This document shows positions 8,990 to 17,896 of a DNA stretch of 64,000 nucleotides, piece by piece. Location of the stretch: assembly GCA_910574805.1 (NCBI GenBank), contig CAJTCV010000003.1, positions 1 to 64,000 on the forward strand. The letters run 5' to 3'. The first letter of the stretch is position 1, and each line of letters opens with the position of its first letter. The notes under the pieces were generated by a model. It was not told the DNA's origin. It saw only the letters and a list, made by a program, of their open reading frames with translations, and searched no databases. The stretch is from Lachnospiraceae bacterium (GTDB taxonomy: Bacteria > Bacillota > Clostridia > Lachnospirales > Lachnospiraceae). A program made the position numbers and the translations under genes.

Positions 8990-11104
8990 ATGAACGAAAA
9001 ACATGGAAATCTTTCGATCAACAGCGACAATATTTTTCCGATTATCAAGAAGTGGCTTTATTCCGATCATGATATTTTCTTCCGTGAGCTGGTCTCCAAT
9101 GGATGCGATGCCATCACCAAGCTGAAGAAGCTGGACATGATGGGAGAGTATACTCTTCCGGATAAATATAAACCTCAGGTGCAGATTCTGGTAAATCCGG
9201 ATGAGAAGACTCTGAAATTCATCGATAACGGTCTTGGCATGACCGCGGAGGAAGTGGAAGAATACATCAACCAGATCGCATTTTCCGGGGCTACGGATTT
9301 CCTGGCGCAGTATAAGGACAAGACCAATGAGGATCAGATCATCGGACACTTCGGCCTGGGTTTTTATTCTGCATTTATGGTGGCGGACGAGGTCCACATC
9401 GATACTCTTTCCTATAAGGAAGGAGCAGAGGCGGTTCACTGGGAGTGTGATGGGGGTACGGAATTCTCCATGGCGGCAGGCTCCAGAAAGACCGTAGGTA
9501 CAGAGATCACCCTGTTCCTCAATGAGGAGAGCCTGGAATTCGCCAACGAGTACCGCGCCCGGGAGGTCATCTCCAAATACTGTTCGTTCATGCCGGTGGA
9601 GATCTTCCTGGCAAAGGAAAATGCAGAGCAGGAATATGAGACCATCGATGAGAGCGAGCTGACCGAGGACGATGTGGTTGTAGAGCGCATCCATGAAGAG
9701 GCGAAGACAGAGGAGATCGAGAACGAGGATGGCACGAAGGAGACAAAAGAGATCTCTCCGGCGCGGGATAAAGTGAAGATCAACAAGCGTCCGGTGTCCT
9801 TAAGCGATACAAAACCCCTCTGGACAAAACATCCCAATGAGTGTACCGAGGAGGAATATAAGGAATTCTACCAGAAGGTCTTTATGGATTACAAGGAGCC
9901 GCTGTTCTGGATCCATCTGAACATGGATTATCCCTTTAATTTAAAAGGCATCCTGTATTTCCCGAAGATCAATATGGAGTATGAGTCCATTGAAGGGACG
10001 ATCAAGCTCTACAACAATCAGGTGTTTATTGCGGACAATATCAAAGAGGTCATACCGGAGTTTCTGCTTTTGTTAAAGGGTGTGATTGACTGTCCGGATC
10101 TGCCGCTGAATGTATCCAGAAGCGCGCTTCAGAACGACGGTTTTGTGAAAAAAATATCAGACTACATCACCAAGAAAGTGGCGGACAGACTGAGCGGCAT
10201 GTGCAAGACCGATCGGGAAAATTATGAGAAGTACTGGGACGATATCAATCCGTTCATCAAGTTCGGCTGCATCAAGGATGAGAAATTCTGCGAACGCATG
10301 ATGGAGTATGTGCTGTTCAAGGATATCGACAGCAAATATACGACCATGAAAGAGTATCTGGAGCCAGTGGACAAAGACGCGTCTGCAGAGGGTGCAGAGC
10401 CGGAGAAAGCGAAGGCGGAAGACACCGGTGCGTCGGACGAGACGCCGGAACAGATTGTGGAGACTGCGGACGGCGAGCCTGTCGGGGAAGAAAAGGAAGA
10501 GCCGAAGACGACGATCTACTATGTGACTGACGAGGTGCAGCAGAGCCAGTATATCAACATGTTCCGGGAACAGGGCATGAACGCGGTGGTCTTAAAGCAC
10601 AACATTGACAATCCGTTTATCAGCCATCTGGAGGCGAAGAACGAGAAGGTGAAATTCCAGCGCATTGATGCAGATGTGACGGATTCCATGAAAGAGGAGT
10701 CTTCAGAGGAAGAGCTGAAGGAAGAGACCGATGCACTGACAGAGCTGTTCCGTAAGGCGCTGAACAATGAGAAGCTGGAAGTCAAGGTGGAAAAACTGAA
10801 GAATGAGAAAGTTTCTTCCATGATTACGCTTTCAGAGGAAAACCGCAGGATGCAGGAAATGATGAAAATGTACAATATGTACGGCATGGATTCCGGTGCA
10901 TTCGGCGCTTCCACGACGCTGATCCTGAACGCTAACAACGCCCTGGTGAAATATCTGTTCCAGCACCCGGAAAGCGAGCATGCGAATATGATCTGTGAAC
11001 AGCTCTATGATCTGGCCATGATCAGTCACCAGCCGCTGGCGCCGGAAGCCATGACCAGATTTGTCACCAGAAGCAACGAGCTCATGATGCTGCTTACAAA
11101 ATAA
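8990..11104 (+). CDS. htpG: Molecular chaperone HtpG (Hsp90)
   Basis: HtpG is the ATP-dependent bacterial Hsp90. The 704-residue protein has the GHKL ATPase motifs: FFRELVSNGCDAITK, DNGLGMTAEEV and IGHFGLGFYSAFMVAD. These are followed by the middle domain (LPLNVSRSALQND) and a C-terminal dimerisation region. An acidic, Glu/Ala-rich insert at about residues 455-505 (AEGAEPEKAKAEDTG) is longer than in many homologues. Start 8990 is set by AAAGGCAGTGG; upstream codons are leader. The CIRCE operator shows heat-shock control by HrcA. Confidence 0.96.
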   Translation: MNEKHGNLSINSDNIFPIIKKWLYSDHDIFFRELVSNGCDAITKLKKLDMMGEYTLPDKYKPQVQILVNPDEKTLKFIDNGLGMTAEEVEEYINQIAFSGATDFLAQYKDKTNEDQIIGHFGLGFYSAFMVADEVHIDTLSYKEGAEAVHWECDGGTEFSMAAGSRKTVGTEITLFLNEESLEFANEYRAREVISKYCSFMPVEIFLAKENAEQEYETIDESELTEDDVVVERIHEEAKTEEIENEDGTKETKEISPARDKVKINKRPVSLSDTKPLWTKHPNECTEEEYKEFYQKVFMDYKEPLFWIHLNMDYPFNLKGILYFPKINMEYESIEGTIKLYNNQVFIADNIKEVIPEFLLLLKGVIDCPDLPLNVSRSALQNDGFVKKISDYITKKVADRLSGMCKTDRENYEKYWDDINPFIKFGCIKDEKFCERMMEYVLFKDIDSKYTTMKEYLEPVDKDASAEGAEPEKAKAEDTGASDETPEQIVETADGEPVGEEKEEPKTTIYYVTDEVQQSQYINMFREQGMNAVVLKHNIDNPFISHLEAKNEKVKFQRIDADVTDSMKEESSEEELKEETDALTELFRKALNNEKLEVKVEKLKNEKVSSMITLSEENRRMQEMMKMYNMYGMDSGAFGASTTLILNANNALVKYLFQHPESEHANMICEQLYDLAMISHQPLAPEAMTRFVTRSNELMMLLTK

Positions 11105-11107
11105 AAG

Positions 11108-11605
11108 CTATACCGTCTCAAAGGGGATTCCCTGTCGGCGGAAATATCTCTGGACCATGTCATCCCAGGCGTGGTCCAGTTTTTTGTCCATGGTAAAGAC
11201 GGACAGAGAGGTGCCGGTGGTGCAGGAGAGTGTATGGCCGTCGTATTTCAGATTCATCAGCAGTCCGCGGACTTGTTCCGAAGGGATCCCGACACCGGTC
11301 TGTATCAGCAGTTTCTCTGTGTTGGATGCGGAGAGCTGGAGGGTGAAACGGAAGGACAGGGGCGTGCGTTTCCCCCGGATCAGAGTCAGGCAGAAGGGCC
11401 GGACCTCTCCCCAGAGGGACAGATTCCGTTCTGTGAGTAGATCCTGCTCTTCCTGGGGATAATAGGATCTCTGAAGCGTGCCGTCGATCCGGAAGGTATT
11501 GAAGGTGGTGACGGTGCCCTCCAGCAGAAGAAAGCGGTCAAAAGAATCGGTGAGAAGAAATTTTTTCATAAATGAGCCGATGTCGGCGATCTGCAGTGCG
11601 GTCAT
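11108..11605 (-). CDS. DUF5721-like uncharacterised protein
   Basis: A 165-residue soluble protein starting MTALQIADIGSFMKKFLLTD, preceded by AAAGGAGG. Its overall pattern (FLLLEGTVTTFNTFRIDG, then a CLTLIRGKRTPLSFRFTLQL strand region) resembles a family I recall as DUF5721, widespread in Lachnospiraceae. No catalytic motif is evident. It converges on htpG with only a few bases between them. Function is unknown. Confidence 0.6.
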   Translation of the reverse strand: MTALQIADIGSFMKKFLLTDSFDRFLLLEGTVTTFNTFRIDGTLQRSYYPQEEQDLLTERNLSLWGEVRPFCLTLIRGKRTPLSFRFTLQLSASNTEKLLIQTGVGIPSEQVRGLLMNLKYDGHTLSCTTGTSLSVFTMDKKLDHAWDDMVQRYFRRQGIPFETV

Positions 11606-11799
11606 ATAGCAGCCTCCTTTTTCGTAATGGCGATATGAAATCTTTGTATCATTAAAAGGCGGACGGGAATGGCGGAGACATTTCCATGCTGCGCGCTCCG
11701 GTAGCTTTATTATAGAAGAAAATGTGATTTTTTGCTATACTGTTTTTAAATGACCCGGACGGACCGGGTTGCTTTTCAAAATCAGGAGGAGATCAGGAT

Positions 11800-13095
11800 A
11801 TGTCAGAAAATCAGGTAATGGAACGACTTGTGCAGCTGATCGAACATGGTACATCTCCGTACCATGTGACAGCGGATGTGGAACGGCAGTTCCGGGAAGC
11901 GGGGTACACCCGGCTTTTTATGGGACGTCCGTGGGAGCTTGAGAGAGGAGGGCGTTATTATGTGACGGTGCATGACTCGTCGCTTATGGCATTTTCCATA
12001 GAAGGACAGGTCGGGAGAACGGCGGGCTTCCGGATCGCGGCGGCTCATACGGATTTTCCGGGCCTGCGCCTGAAGCAGAAGCCGGAGCTTCTGCGGAACG
12101 GCTATGCACAGCTGAATGTGGAGGTCTATGGGGGCGCGATTTTGAATACGTGGCTGGATCGCCCCCTGTCTGCTGCGGGCAGAGTGGCTCTCCGGGGCAA
12201 AGATGTGTTACATCCGGTGACGAGACTGGTGGATCTGAAATCCCCGCTGTTCGTGATTCCCAATCTGGCGATTCATCTGAACCGGGAGATCAATAAGGGG
12301 GTAGAGCTGAACCGGCAGAAGGAACTGCTCCCGGTGGCAGGACTCTGGGGAGAGGAAATGAAGGAGGGATATTTTCGGAAAATACTGGCGGAGGAACTGG
12401 CAGTGGAGGGGGCGGATATCCTGGACTATGAGATCGGGCTCTATAACTGCGACCGGCCGGAATATGTGGGACGGGGAGAAGCAGGACCGTATCTGTCGGC
12501 TCCCAGGATCGACAATCTGTCCGGAGTGCAGGCCATTGTGTCCGGAATGCTGGAAGGCGGCGGAGAAGGTATCTGTGTGGGGGCGTTCTTTGACCATGAA
12601 GAGATCGGGAGCAGGACGAAGCAGGGAGCGGGTTCTCAGCTTCTGAGTCTGGTGCTGGAGAAGATCGCCGCCGGCCTTGGAGCCGGCCGTACGGAGTATC
12701 TGGATGCGCTCTGGGAGAGCATGCTTTTGTCGGTGGATGTGGGGCACGCATATCATCCCAACTATCCGGAGAAGATGGATTTGACGAATCAGTCCCCCCT
12801 GAATCATGGACTGTGTATCAAGGAGGCGTGTGCCCAGACCTATGCAACGGACAGCCGTGCAGTGGCTGTGATCCAGCAGATCTGCATGGAGGAAGGGATC
12901 CCGTTTACCAAATATTTCAACCGCTCGGACGGGACATCAGGAGGAACGCTGGGTGCGATTGCGTCCACCATGGTGCCGGTGCCCACGGTGGATGCAGGGA
13001 TACCGCTCCTTGCCATGCATTCGGCGAGAGAGCTGATGGGTACGGAGGATGAGCGTGCGCTGGCAGGACTGCTGGGGGCGTACTATCGTCTGTGA
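11800..13095 (+). CDS. M18-family aspartyl aminopeptidase
   Basis: A 431-residue cytosolic metallo-aminopeptidase of family M18, which removes N-terminal acidic residues from peptides. Metal ligands are visible in order: AAHTDFPG, PRIDNLSGVQA, FFDHEEIGS, LLSVDVGHAYHPN and PTVDAGIPLLAMHSARE. Length is normal. AGGAGGAGATCAGGAT precedes the ATG. It stands alone between the DUF5721 gene and degV. Confidence 0.93.
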   Translation: MSENQVMERLVQLIEHGTSPYHVTADVERQFREAGYTRLFMGRPWELERGGRYYVTVHDSSLMAFSIEGQVGRTAGFRIAAAHTDFPGLRLKQKPELLRNGYAQLNVEVYGGAILNTWLDRPLSAAGRVALRGKDVLHPVTRLVDLKSPLFVIPNLAIHLNREINKGVELNRQKELLPVAGLWGEEMKEGYFRKILAEELAVEGADILDYEIGLYNCDRPEYVGRGEAGPYLSAPRIDNLSGVQAIVSGMLEGGGEGICVGAFFDHEEIGSRTKQGAGSQLLSLVLEKIAAGLGAGRTEYLDALWESMLLSVDVGHAYHPNYPEKMDLTNQSPLNHGLCIKEACAQTYATDSRAVAVIQQICMEEGIPFTKYFNRSDGTSGGTLGAIASTMVPVPTVDAGIPLLAMHSARELMGTEDERALAGLLGAYYRL

Positions 13096-13278
13096 AACAG
13101 TACAGGTATAAAAAGATCGTCATTTCCGGTAAAGTCTGTATGAGCTATTGCATATCCTGCTGTATTGTGATAAGATAATGTGGTAATGAAAACTACATCA
13201 CAGATAGTGACAGGTGCGTGATGGGGTGCATGAATAAGGTGTTTTGTGCAGAGATTATGAGCAGGGATGGTATGAAAT

Positions 13279-14118
13279 ATGAGTTACAGGATCGTAGTAG
13301 ACAGTTGTGGGGAGTTTACGGAAGAGATGGAGCGGGATCCGCATTTTGTGCATGTGGCGCTCCGGCTGAACATTGACGGGGAAGAGTTTGTAGACGATGA
13401 GACGTTTGACCGGCTGGATTTTCTGAAGAAGATGAAGGCAAGCCCCAATTGCCCCAGGTCCAGCTGTCCGTCTCCGGAAGCATACCGGGAGGCGTATGAC
13501 TGCAGGGCGGATCATCTGTATGCAGTGACGCTGTCAGCGGAGTTGAGTGGTTCCTTCAACAGTGCAGAACTGGGAAAGAATCTTTACCTGGAGGATTATC
13601 CGGAGGGAAAGGTGCATGTGTTCAATTCCTGTTCTGCTTCCATCGGCGAGACCAGGATCGCCCAGAAGATACAGGAGTGCGAGGAGGCGGGCATGGATTT
13701 TGAGACGATAGTGAAAACCGTGGAACAGTTTATTCGGGACCTGCATACGTACTTTGTGCTGGAGTCGCTGGATAACCTGAGAAAGAACGGACGCCTGAGC
13801 GGAGTGAAAGCGCTGGTGGCGTCTGCGCTGAACATCAAACCGTTTATGGGGGCTACGGATCGGGGGACAATCATCCAGCTGGGACAGTCGAGAGGAATCC
13901 AGAAGGCCCTGCGCAGCATGGTGGAAGCTATGGCGGCGGAGGTGAAGAATCCCGCTGAGAAGGTGCTCGGCATTGCCCACTGCAACAACCGGGAGAGAGC
14001 GGAATTTGTAAAAGAAGAAGTGAAGAAACTTCTGAAAGTAAAGGACATCATCATCACGGAGACCAACGGGGTAAGCACGCTGTATGCGGCCCAGGGCGGG
14101 ATTATTATGGTGATTTAG
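13279..14118 (+). CDS. DegV-family fatty-acid-binding protein
   Basis: The 279-residue protein has the DegV layout: IVVDSCGEFT at the N-terminus, SCPSPEAYREAYD, TLSAELSGSFNSA and the C-terminal THGxx-like region (ITETNGVSTLYAAQGGIIMV). DegV proteins bind a fatty acid, and some act as FakB in phospholipid synthesis. No FakA partner is adjacent. The ribosome site is weak. Confidence 0.9.
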   Translation: MSYRIVVDSCGEFTEEMERDPHFVHVALRLNIDGEEFVDDETFDRLDFLKKMKASPNCPRSSCPSPEAYREAYDCRADHLYAVTLSAELSGSFNSAELGKNLYLEDYPEGKVHVFNSCSASIGETRIAQKIQECEEAGMDFETIVKTVEQFIRDLHTYFVLESLDNLRKNGRLSGVKALVASALNIKPFMGATDRGTIIQLGQSRGIQKALRSMVEAMAAEVKNPAEKVLGIAHCNNRERAEFVKEEVKKLLKVKDIIITETNGVSTLYAAQGGIIMVI

Positions 14119-14133
14119 GAAAATCTTACATTA

Positions 14134-14174
14134 AAAAAGCTGCCGCTCCGTGCCTGTATGGAGGGCAGCTTTTT
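14134..14174. terminator. Bidirectional terminator
   Basis: AAAAAGCTGCC pairs with GGCAGCTTTTT, with an inner GCTCC/GGAG stem. It serves degV on the plus strand and the converging small gene on the minus strand. Confidence 0.85.
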
Positions 14175-14182
14175 GTTTCCTG

Positions 14183-14422
14183 TTATTCCGCATTCAGCGA
14201 GGCCGCATAATCATCCAGCGCCGTGATATCTGCTGTGACCGGTCCGCTGTTCTGTTTCCGCTCAAAAGAATCCACGACAGAATAGCCAAGCCATGCTGTC
14301 AGCGCCAGCGCCACCAGAGACGCACAGACTCTGGTGATCAGAGTATTTCTTTTCTTTTTCGCCTGAATCGCTTTACGGTTTCTTTTCTGCTCTTTATAAC
14401 GGTCTACTTTTTCCTGACTCAT
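14183..14422 (-). CDS. Small single-pass membrane protein, unknown
   Basis: The 79-residue product begins MSQEKVDRYKEQKRNRKAIQ, a very basic cytosolic tail, followed by one membrane helix (ASLVALALTAWLGYSVVDSF) and a short extracellular end. The start at 14422 has AAGGAG about 12 bases upstream. No known family. It lies downstream of argG on the same strand, but the argG end is about 145 bases away. Confidence 0.65.
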   Translation of the reverse strand: MSQEKVDRYKEQKRNRKAIQAKKKRNTLITRVCASLVALALTAWLGYSVVDSFERKQNSGPVTADITALDDYAASLNAE

Positions 14423-14566
14423 AAAATGTTGTCTCTCCTTTTTCCATCCTGTATGCCGCAGCCTGCCGGCACCTGTCAATGAAAACAGTATACCACAATT
14501 CCGGAAGATTGCCACTATAATTTTGGATATTATCCAGACCTTCGGAAATTCAGACCGCCTTTAAAA

Positions 14567-15790
14567 TTATGCGTTCTTTTCTGCTTCCGCCATCTTCATG
14601 GCACGGACCTTCAGGGGCAGTCCGAACAGGGTGATGAAGCCGCTGGCATCATGGTGATCGTACAAATCGCCGGTGGTGAAGGAAGCCAGTGACTCGCTGT
14701 ACAGGCTGTACGGGGAGGTGGTTCCGGCCTTGATGATATTTCCTTTATAAAGTTTGAATTTCACTTCGCCGGTCACATATTCCTGTGTGCTGGTGACAAA
14801 TGCCTGAACAGCCTCTCTGAGGGGAGTGAACCATTTTCCTTCATAGACGATCTGCGCCATCTTGTTGCCCATATCTTTCTTGGTTTCCATGGTGGCGCGG
14901 TCAAGGACCAGCTCTTCCAGCTGATCGTGTGCTTCCATGAGGATCGTTCCGCCGGGGGTCTCATAGACGCCGCGGGACTTCATGCCCACTACGCGGTTCT
15001 CCACGATATCCACAATGCCGATGCCATGTTTTCCGCCAAGCTCGTTGAGTTTGCGGATGATATCAGCCACCTTCATTTTTTCTCCGTTCACGGAAGTCGG
15101 GATGCCTTTCTCGAAGGTCATGGTTACATATTCGCCTTCGTCGGGCGCTTTCTCCGGGGTGACGCCCAGTACCAGCATGTGATCATAGTTGGGCTCGTTT
15201 GCCGGATCCTCCAGCTCCAGTCCCTCGTGACTGATGTGCCACAGGTTCCGGTCGCGGCTGTAGCTGTGGCTGTGGTCAAAGGGAAGGTTGATGCCGTGCT
15301 GTCTGCAGTATTCGATCTCGTCCTCTCTGGACTGCATGGTCCACACATCGGTCATCCGCCAGGGAGCAATGATCTTCAGGTCCGGAGCCAGCGCTTTGAT
15401 GCCCAGCTCAAAACGGATCTGGTCGTTGCCTTTGCCGGTGGCGCCGTGGCAGATGGCGGATGCGCCTTCTTTTCTTGCGATCTCCACCAGTTTCTTTGCG
15501 ATGGCCGGACGCGCCATGGACGTACCAAGCAGGTATTTGTTCTCATAGACAGCGCCTGCCTGTACACAGGGCATGATGTATTCCTCTGCAAATTCGTCCA
15601 CGATATCTTCAATATAAAGCTTTGCGGCGCCGGACAGTCTGGAGCGTTCCTCCAGTCCGTCCAGTTCGTTGCCCTGTCCGCAGTCGATGCAGCAGCAGAT
15701 GACCTCGTAGTCAAAATTCTCCTTCAACCAGGGGATAATGGCGGTGGTATCCAGACCGCCGGAATAAGCCAGAATTACTTTCTCTTTCAT
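14567..15790 (-). CDS. argG: Argininosuccinate synthase
   Basis: ArgG joins citrulline and aspartate using ATP, the penultimate step of arginine synthesis. The 407-residue protein has the N-type ATP loop (LAYSGGLDTTAIIPWL), GATGKGNDQIRFE and YVTGEVKFKLYKG, and is full length. AGGAG lies just before the ATG at 15790. It is divergent from argC; the shared 315-base region holds promoters and a palindrome that fits arginine repressor control. argH is not nearby. Confidence 0.96.
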   Translation of the reverse strand: MKEKVILAYSGGLDTTAIIPWLKENFDYEVICCCIDCGQGNELDGLEERSRLSGAAKLYIEDIVDEFAEEYIMPCVQAGAVYENKYLLGTSMARPAIAKKLVEIARKEGASAICHGATGKGNDQIRFELGIKALAPDLKIIAPWRMTDVWTMQSREDEIEYCRQHGINLPFDHSHSYSRDRNLWHISHEGLELEDPANEPNYDHMLVLGVTPEKAPDEGEYVTMTFEKGIPTSVNGEKMKVADIIRKLNELGGKHGIGIVDIVENRVVGMKSRGVYETPGGTILMEAHDQLEELVLDRATMETKKDMGNKMAQIVYEGKWFTPLREAVQAFVTSTQEYVTGEVKFKLYKGNIIKAGTTSPYSLYSESLASFTTGDLYDHHDASGFITLFGLPLKVRAMKMAEAEKNA

Positions 15791-15837
15791 ACGTATTCTC
15801 CTCGATAAAAAACAGTGTCAATTTTTAACTGCATTCT

Positions 15838-15866
15838 ACTATACAACAAGTTTAAGAAGAATGCAA
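15838..15866 (-). promoter_or_regulatory. argG promoter
   Basis: On the minus strand TTGCAT (15861-15866) and TATAGT (15838-15843) are 17 bases apart, about 47 bases before the argG start. Confidence 0.7.
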
Positions 15867-15908
15867 GTGAAAAAATATACATATTTTATGTAAAATTTCA
15901 AAAATAAC

Positions 15909-15944
15909 TTGCATAAAAATGATAATTAACGTATAATTATGCAA
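15909..15944. promoter_or_regulatory. argC promoter inside a long palindrome, probable ArgR operator
   Basis: TTGCATAA at 15909-15916 and TTATGCAA at 15937-15944 are perfect inverted repeats around an AT-rich centre. The same DNA provides a plus-strand promoter: TTGCAT (15909-15914), 17 bases, TATAAT (15932-15937). AT-rich palindromes of this kind are typical of arginine repressor sites between divergent arg genes. ArgR binding is inference. Confidence 0.65.
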
Positions 15945-15975
15945 TCCGATGAGCAGGAAATCAAAAAAGGCCCAA

Positions 15976-16049
15976 ATCTGCCCGGGACGCAGACCACCCC
16001 GGTGAAAAGTAACGCCCCAAGCGCAGGAAAAGCACTTGCGTGGGCAGAT
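15976..16049. ncRNA. Structured argC leader element
   Basis: ATCTGCCC (15976-15983) and GGGCAGAT (16042-16049) form an outer stem. Within it CCGGG/CCCGG and CGCAGG/CTTGCG form two hairpins, giving a three-way-junction shape. It lies in the argC 5' leader, between promoter and start. It matches no riboswitch class I recognise, and its active strand is not certain. The same outer stem sequence recurs in the argJ leader. Confidence 0.5.
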
Positions 16050-16105
16050 GTTTTGTTATATGATAGAGGGCAGTTATTTTTGAGAGAAAGAATGAGGTGG
16101 AAGAG

Positions 16106-17146
16106 ATGATCAGAGTTGGAATCATAGGGGCGACAGGATATGCCGGCGGAGAGCTGGTACGGCTGCTTCTGGGACACAGGGAGGCAAAGATCGTATGGTA
16201 CGGCTCCAGGAGCTATGTGGATCAAAAATATGCAGATATTTATCAGAATATGTTTCAGCTGGTGGACGCTGCCTGTCTGGATGACAATATGGAATCCATG
16301 GCGGAGCAGGTGGACGTGATCTTTACGGCGACGCCTCAGGGACTCTGTGCGTCTCTGGTAAATGAAGAGATCTTACATAAGGTAAAGATTATTGATCTGA
16401 GCGCGGATTTCAGGATCAAGGATGTGAAGGTCTATGAAAAATGGTACGGAATGGAGCACAAAGCGCCTCAGTATATAGAGGAAGCGGTCTACGGCCTGTG
16501 TGAGATCAATCGGGAGGCGGTCAAAAAGGCAAGACTCATCGCCAATCCGGGCTGTTATCCCACCTGCAGCTTTCTGTCGGTTTATCCGCTGGTAAAGGAA
16601 GGGCTGGTGGATCCCCATACGATCATCATCGACGCCAAATCCGGGACATCCGGTGCGGGCCGGGGCGCGAAGGTGGACAATCTGTTCTGTGAGGTCAATG
16701 AAAACATCAAGGCATACGGCGTGGCCGGACACAGGCATACGCCGGAGATTGAGGAGCAGCTTTCCCTGGCGGCAGGGGAGCCGGTGCTGATCAATTTTAC
16801 GCCCCATCTGGTGCCCATGCAGAGGGGAATCCTGGTGACGGCATACGCTTCTTTGAAAAAAGATGTTTCTTATGAAGAAGTGAAGGCAGTGTATGACCGT
16901 TATTATGAGAAGGAATATTTCATCCGGGTGTTAAATAAGGATGTATGTCCGCAGACCCGCTGGGTGGAGGGAAGCAACTTTGTGGATGTGAATTTTAAGA
17001 TTGACCCCAGAACGAAGCGCATTATTCTGATGGGCGCCATGGACAATCTGGTGAAAGGCGCGGCAGGACAGGCGGTGCAGAATATGAACCTGCTGTTCGG
17101 GCTGGATGAGGCGGAAGGACTGCGGATGGCGCCGCTTTTTCCGTAG
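16106..17146 (+). CDS. argC: N-acetyl-gamma-glutamyl-phosphate reductase
   Basis: ArgC reduces N-acetylglutamyl phosphate with NADPH in arginine synthesis. The 346-residue protein has the NADP loop (VGIIGATGYAGGELVRLL), the active-site cysteine in ANPGCYPT, and the GTSGAGR and GHRHTPEIEEQL segments. ATG 16106 follows GAGGTGGAAGAG; an in-frame GTG nine bases earlier is less likely. It starts the argC-GNAT-argJ-argB-argD series. Confidence 0.96.
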   Translation: MIRVGIIGATGYAGGELVRLLLGHREAKIVWYGSRSYVDQKYADIYQNMFQLVDAACLDDNMESMAEQVDVIFTATPQGLCASLVNEEILHKVKIIDLSADFRIKDVKVYEKWYGMEHKAPQYIEEAVYGLCEINREAVKKARLIANPGCYPTCSFLSVYPLVKEGLVDPHTIIIDAKSGTSGAGRGAKVDNLFCEVNENIKAYGVAGHRHTPEIEEQLSLAAGEPVLINFTPHLVPMQRGILVTAYASLKKDVSYEEVKAVYDRYYEKEYFIRVLNKDVCPQTRWVEGSNFVDVNFKIDPRTKRIILMGAMDNLVKGAAGQAVQNMNLLFGLDEAEGLRMAPLFP

Positions 17147-17267
17147 GAAATGTCCGGCAGCCCTGTGTCTGCAGCCATGCCGGGGGGCAGGAATTTTTAG
17201 TATCCGCCTGGCCAAAAGCTGAAGCGCTGCGGCAAAGTGAGTGAGAGATGAGGAGTGAACACAGAAC

Positions 17268-17723
17268 ATGGATATTCGGGTTATGACGATTGGGGATTAT
17301 GAAAAGGTATACGGGCTTTGGAGGACGATAAAAGGGTTCGGAATCCGGAGCATGGACGATTCCAGAGAAGGGGTTGAACGTTTTCTCAGGAGAAATCCCA
17401 CCACCAGCATCACGGCATGGGAAGGAGAGCTGTTGATCGGAGCGATTCTCTGCGGCCATGACGGGCGACGGGGGTGCCTGTATCATGTCTGTGTGCGGAA
17501 GGGTTACCGGCGGCAGGGCGTGGGAAAAGCCATGGTAGTCGCCTGCATGGAAGCGCTGAAGGCAGAGGAGATCAATAAGGTCAGCCTGATTGCATTTACC
17601 AAAAATGACATCGGGAACGCGTTCTGGAACAGGATCGGATGGACGAAGCGGCAGGATCTGAACTACTATGATTTCTCGCTGAATGAAGCGAATATTACGG
17701 CATTTATTGAGGATGTCGACTGA
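17268..17723 (+). CDS. GNAT-family N-acetyltransferase
   Basis: A 151-residue acetyltransferase with the acetyl-CoA loop RRQGVGKAMV at about residues 82-91 and the typical flanking strands (LYHVCVRKGYR, VSLIAFTKNDIGNAFW). It lies between argC and argJ in the same direction. Some clostridial arg clusters include a GNAT that may supply N-acetylglutamate, but argJ here is of the bifunctional size, so the substrate is open. Confidence 0.8.
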   Translation: MDIRVMTIGDYEKVYGLWRTIKGFGIRSMDDSREGVERFLRRNPTTSITAWEGELLIGAILCGHDGRRGCLYHVCVRKGYRRQGVGKAMVVACMEALKAEEINKVSLIAFTKNDIGNAFWNRIGWTKRQDLNYYDFSLNEANITAFIEDVD

Positions 17724-17782
17724 AAGCAGTTCAGGAATTATATGAAAATTTTAAGGTGGTGTCAAATAGTTTATGAAAAACA

Positions 17783-17880
17783 GCATCTGCCCGAAAGCAG
17801 CCCCGGAAGAATTTTACGGAACAAAGTGAGGGAAAATTCTTCCAGATACCGGGGTGAAGTGAGGGCAGATGCGGAACTTA
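17783..17880 (+). ncRNA. Structured argJ leader with the TGC-GGAACT signature
   Basis: GCATCTGCCC (17783-17792) pairs perfectly with GGGCAGATGC (17863-17872). Inside, GGAAGAATTTT (17805-17815) pairs with AAAATTCTTCC (17833-17843), extended by CCCC/GGGG. GGAACTTA follows immediately, then AAAAAGGAGG before argJ. The same order of closing stem, GGAACT and ribosome site recurs upstream of three other genes in the window. Confidence 0.6.
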
Positions 17881-17896
17881 AAAAGGAGGATAAAAA

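Noticed and set aside
15976-16049. Known riboswitch or T-box before argC
   Set aside because: No T-box sequence or any riboswitch core I can recall is present; only the stems are supported.
15926-16225. 99-codon minus-strand frame over the argC leader
   Set aside because: It runs across the argC start, promoter palindrome and leader hairpins; a gene there would conflict with all three.
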